This document shows, piece after piece, positions 63,459 through 64,000 of a DNA stretch of 64,000 bases. The first letter of the stretch is position 1; every line of letters begins with the position of its first letter. Source of the stretch: Bradyrhizobium sp. CCBAU 051011 (GTDB lineage: Bacteria > Pseudomonadota > Alphaproteobacteria > Rhizobiales > Xanthobacteraceae); the NCBI RefSeq assembly GCF_009930815.1, contig NZ_CP022222.1:7296501-7360500 (forward strand), given 5' to 3'. The position numbers and the translations under genes were made by a program. The notes below the pieces were generated by a model that saw only the letters and a program-made list of their open reading frames with translations, made no database searches and was not told where the DNA came from.

Positions 63459-64000
63459 ATGACCATGGCTGCCGCGATTGAAGACCGCACGGCGGATCGA
63501 GATGCGTGGTCGAAGGCAGGCCGCATCGCCGGCATCGACATCATTCACGACCTCTCCGCCGCGGAAAATATCTGGCGCAGCCTGGAAGCCGCGCAAACCT
63601 CATTCACGCCATATCAGCGCTTCGACTTCCTCAGTTCCTGGCAGCGGCAGGTCGGCGCGCGCGATGGCCTCGTTCCCTTCATCGTGATTGCTTACGACGC
63701 GGAGCGTCGTCCGCTGCTGCTGCTGCCGCTCGCGCTGAGGCAGGCCTATGGCGCGCGCTGCGCCAGTTTCATGGGCGGCAAGCATTCCACCTTCAACATG
63801 GCGCTGTTCGACCGCGATTTCGCCGCCAGTGCAACGCTGGCCGATCTCGAAGGCCTGATATCGGCGATATCGCAGAGGTCCGAAGCCGACGTCCTCGCGC
63901 TGCATCAGCAACCGCTCCGCTGGCGCGACCTGCCCAATCCGCTCGCCTTGTTGGCGCACCAACCGTCGGCCAATGATTGCCCGCTGTTGGTGATGGAGCC
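63459..64000 (+). CDS. GNAT/FemAB-like acyltransferase, partial (runs off the window)
   Basis: The frame from ATG 63459 continues to the window edge, at least 180 codons. The sequence starts MTMAAAIEDRTADRD and includes IIHDLSAAENIWRSLEAAQT, SFTPYQRFDFLSSWQRQVGA and SRRPLLLLPLALRQAYGAR-like text, the pattern of the BcsL/CelD-type acetyltransferase group (Acetyltransf_6). Role probably in polysaccharide modification; the catalytic C-terminus is outside the window. Confidence 0.75.
   Translation, partial: MTMAAAIEDRTADRDAWSKAGRIAGIDIIHDLSAAENIWRSLEAAQTSFTPYQRFDFLSSWQRQVGARDGLVPFIVIAYDAERRPLLLLPLALRQAYGARCASFMGGKHSTFNMALFDRDFAASATLADLEGLISAISQRSEADVLALHQQPLRWRDLPNPLALLAHQPSANDCPLLVME

Overview
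The window reads as chromosome of a soil alphaproteobacterium in the Bradyrhizobium/Rhodopseudomonas group (Nitrobacteraceae). The basis is high GC with strong GC bias at third codon positions, a ROSE-type RNA thermosensor in front of an hsp20 gene, a sigma54 promoter ahead of glnB-glnA, the tig-clpP-clpX-lon cluster, several orphan periplasmic-binding proteins, and many short palindromic intergenic repeats of the kind common in this group. The assignment is inference; no rRNA or other species marker is present.

Layout. 1-4.4 kb: ROSE/hsp20, a small conserved gene, a decayed ATP-dependent DNA ligase domain, a PAS-HWE histidine kinase, tRNA-Asp and an HU protein. 4.4-9.7 kb: peptidase T, a methyltransferase, a coiled-coil membrane protein, scattered remnants of a second methyltransferase around a small cysteine-rich exported protein, tRNA-Val and a GFA protein. 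9.7-16.7 kb: the protein quality-control block lon, clpX, clpP, tig (all minus strand) and tRNA-Leu. 16.8-21 kb: a multicopper-oxidase-like protein lacking most copper ligands, an enolase-superfamily enzyme and the NAD(P)HX repair enzyme Nnr. 21-23.2 kb: glnB and glnA. 23.4-28.4 kb: TRAP permease genes facing a TRAP binding protein, an exported C13-type peptidase and a DUF992 protein. 28.4-34.9 kb: a repeat-rich accessory stretch with an unassigned PLP enzyme, small membrane proteins, RidA and an orphan TAXI binding protein. 35-40.7 kb: a class I amidotransferase hydrolase, an AI-2E family permease, an ABM monooxygenase and a large exported CxxCH protein.

40.9-48.6 kb is the most coherent metabolic unit. 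A Bug/TctC binding protein, an iron alcohol dehydrogenase, a PdxA2-like dehydrogenase, a four-carbon acid sugar kinase, an FAD-linked D-2-hydroxyacid dehydrogenase and a DapA-family lyase are co-oriented. A divergent IclR regulator faces them across a palindrome. It looks like a catabolic pathway for a four-carbon or related sugar acid, and its exact substrate is not obvious. 48.6-54.6 kb holds a diguanylate cyclase, rplM-rpsI, a thioesterase, an ECHDC3-like crotonase, a CoA-binding protein and MetY. 54.8-59.8 kb holds an NrtR-type regulator directly ahead of nadA-nadB-nadC, with a perfect 7+7 palindrome over the nadA ribosome binding site. The window ends with an FTR1 iron permease, heme A synthase, a DUF2842 protein, a polysaccharide deacetylase and the start of a GNAT gene cut by the window edge.

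I found no CRISPR array, prophage, complete insertion sequence or rRNA operon. Several repeat families occur more than once, and two copies supply stop codons of neighbouring genes.
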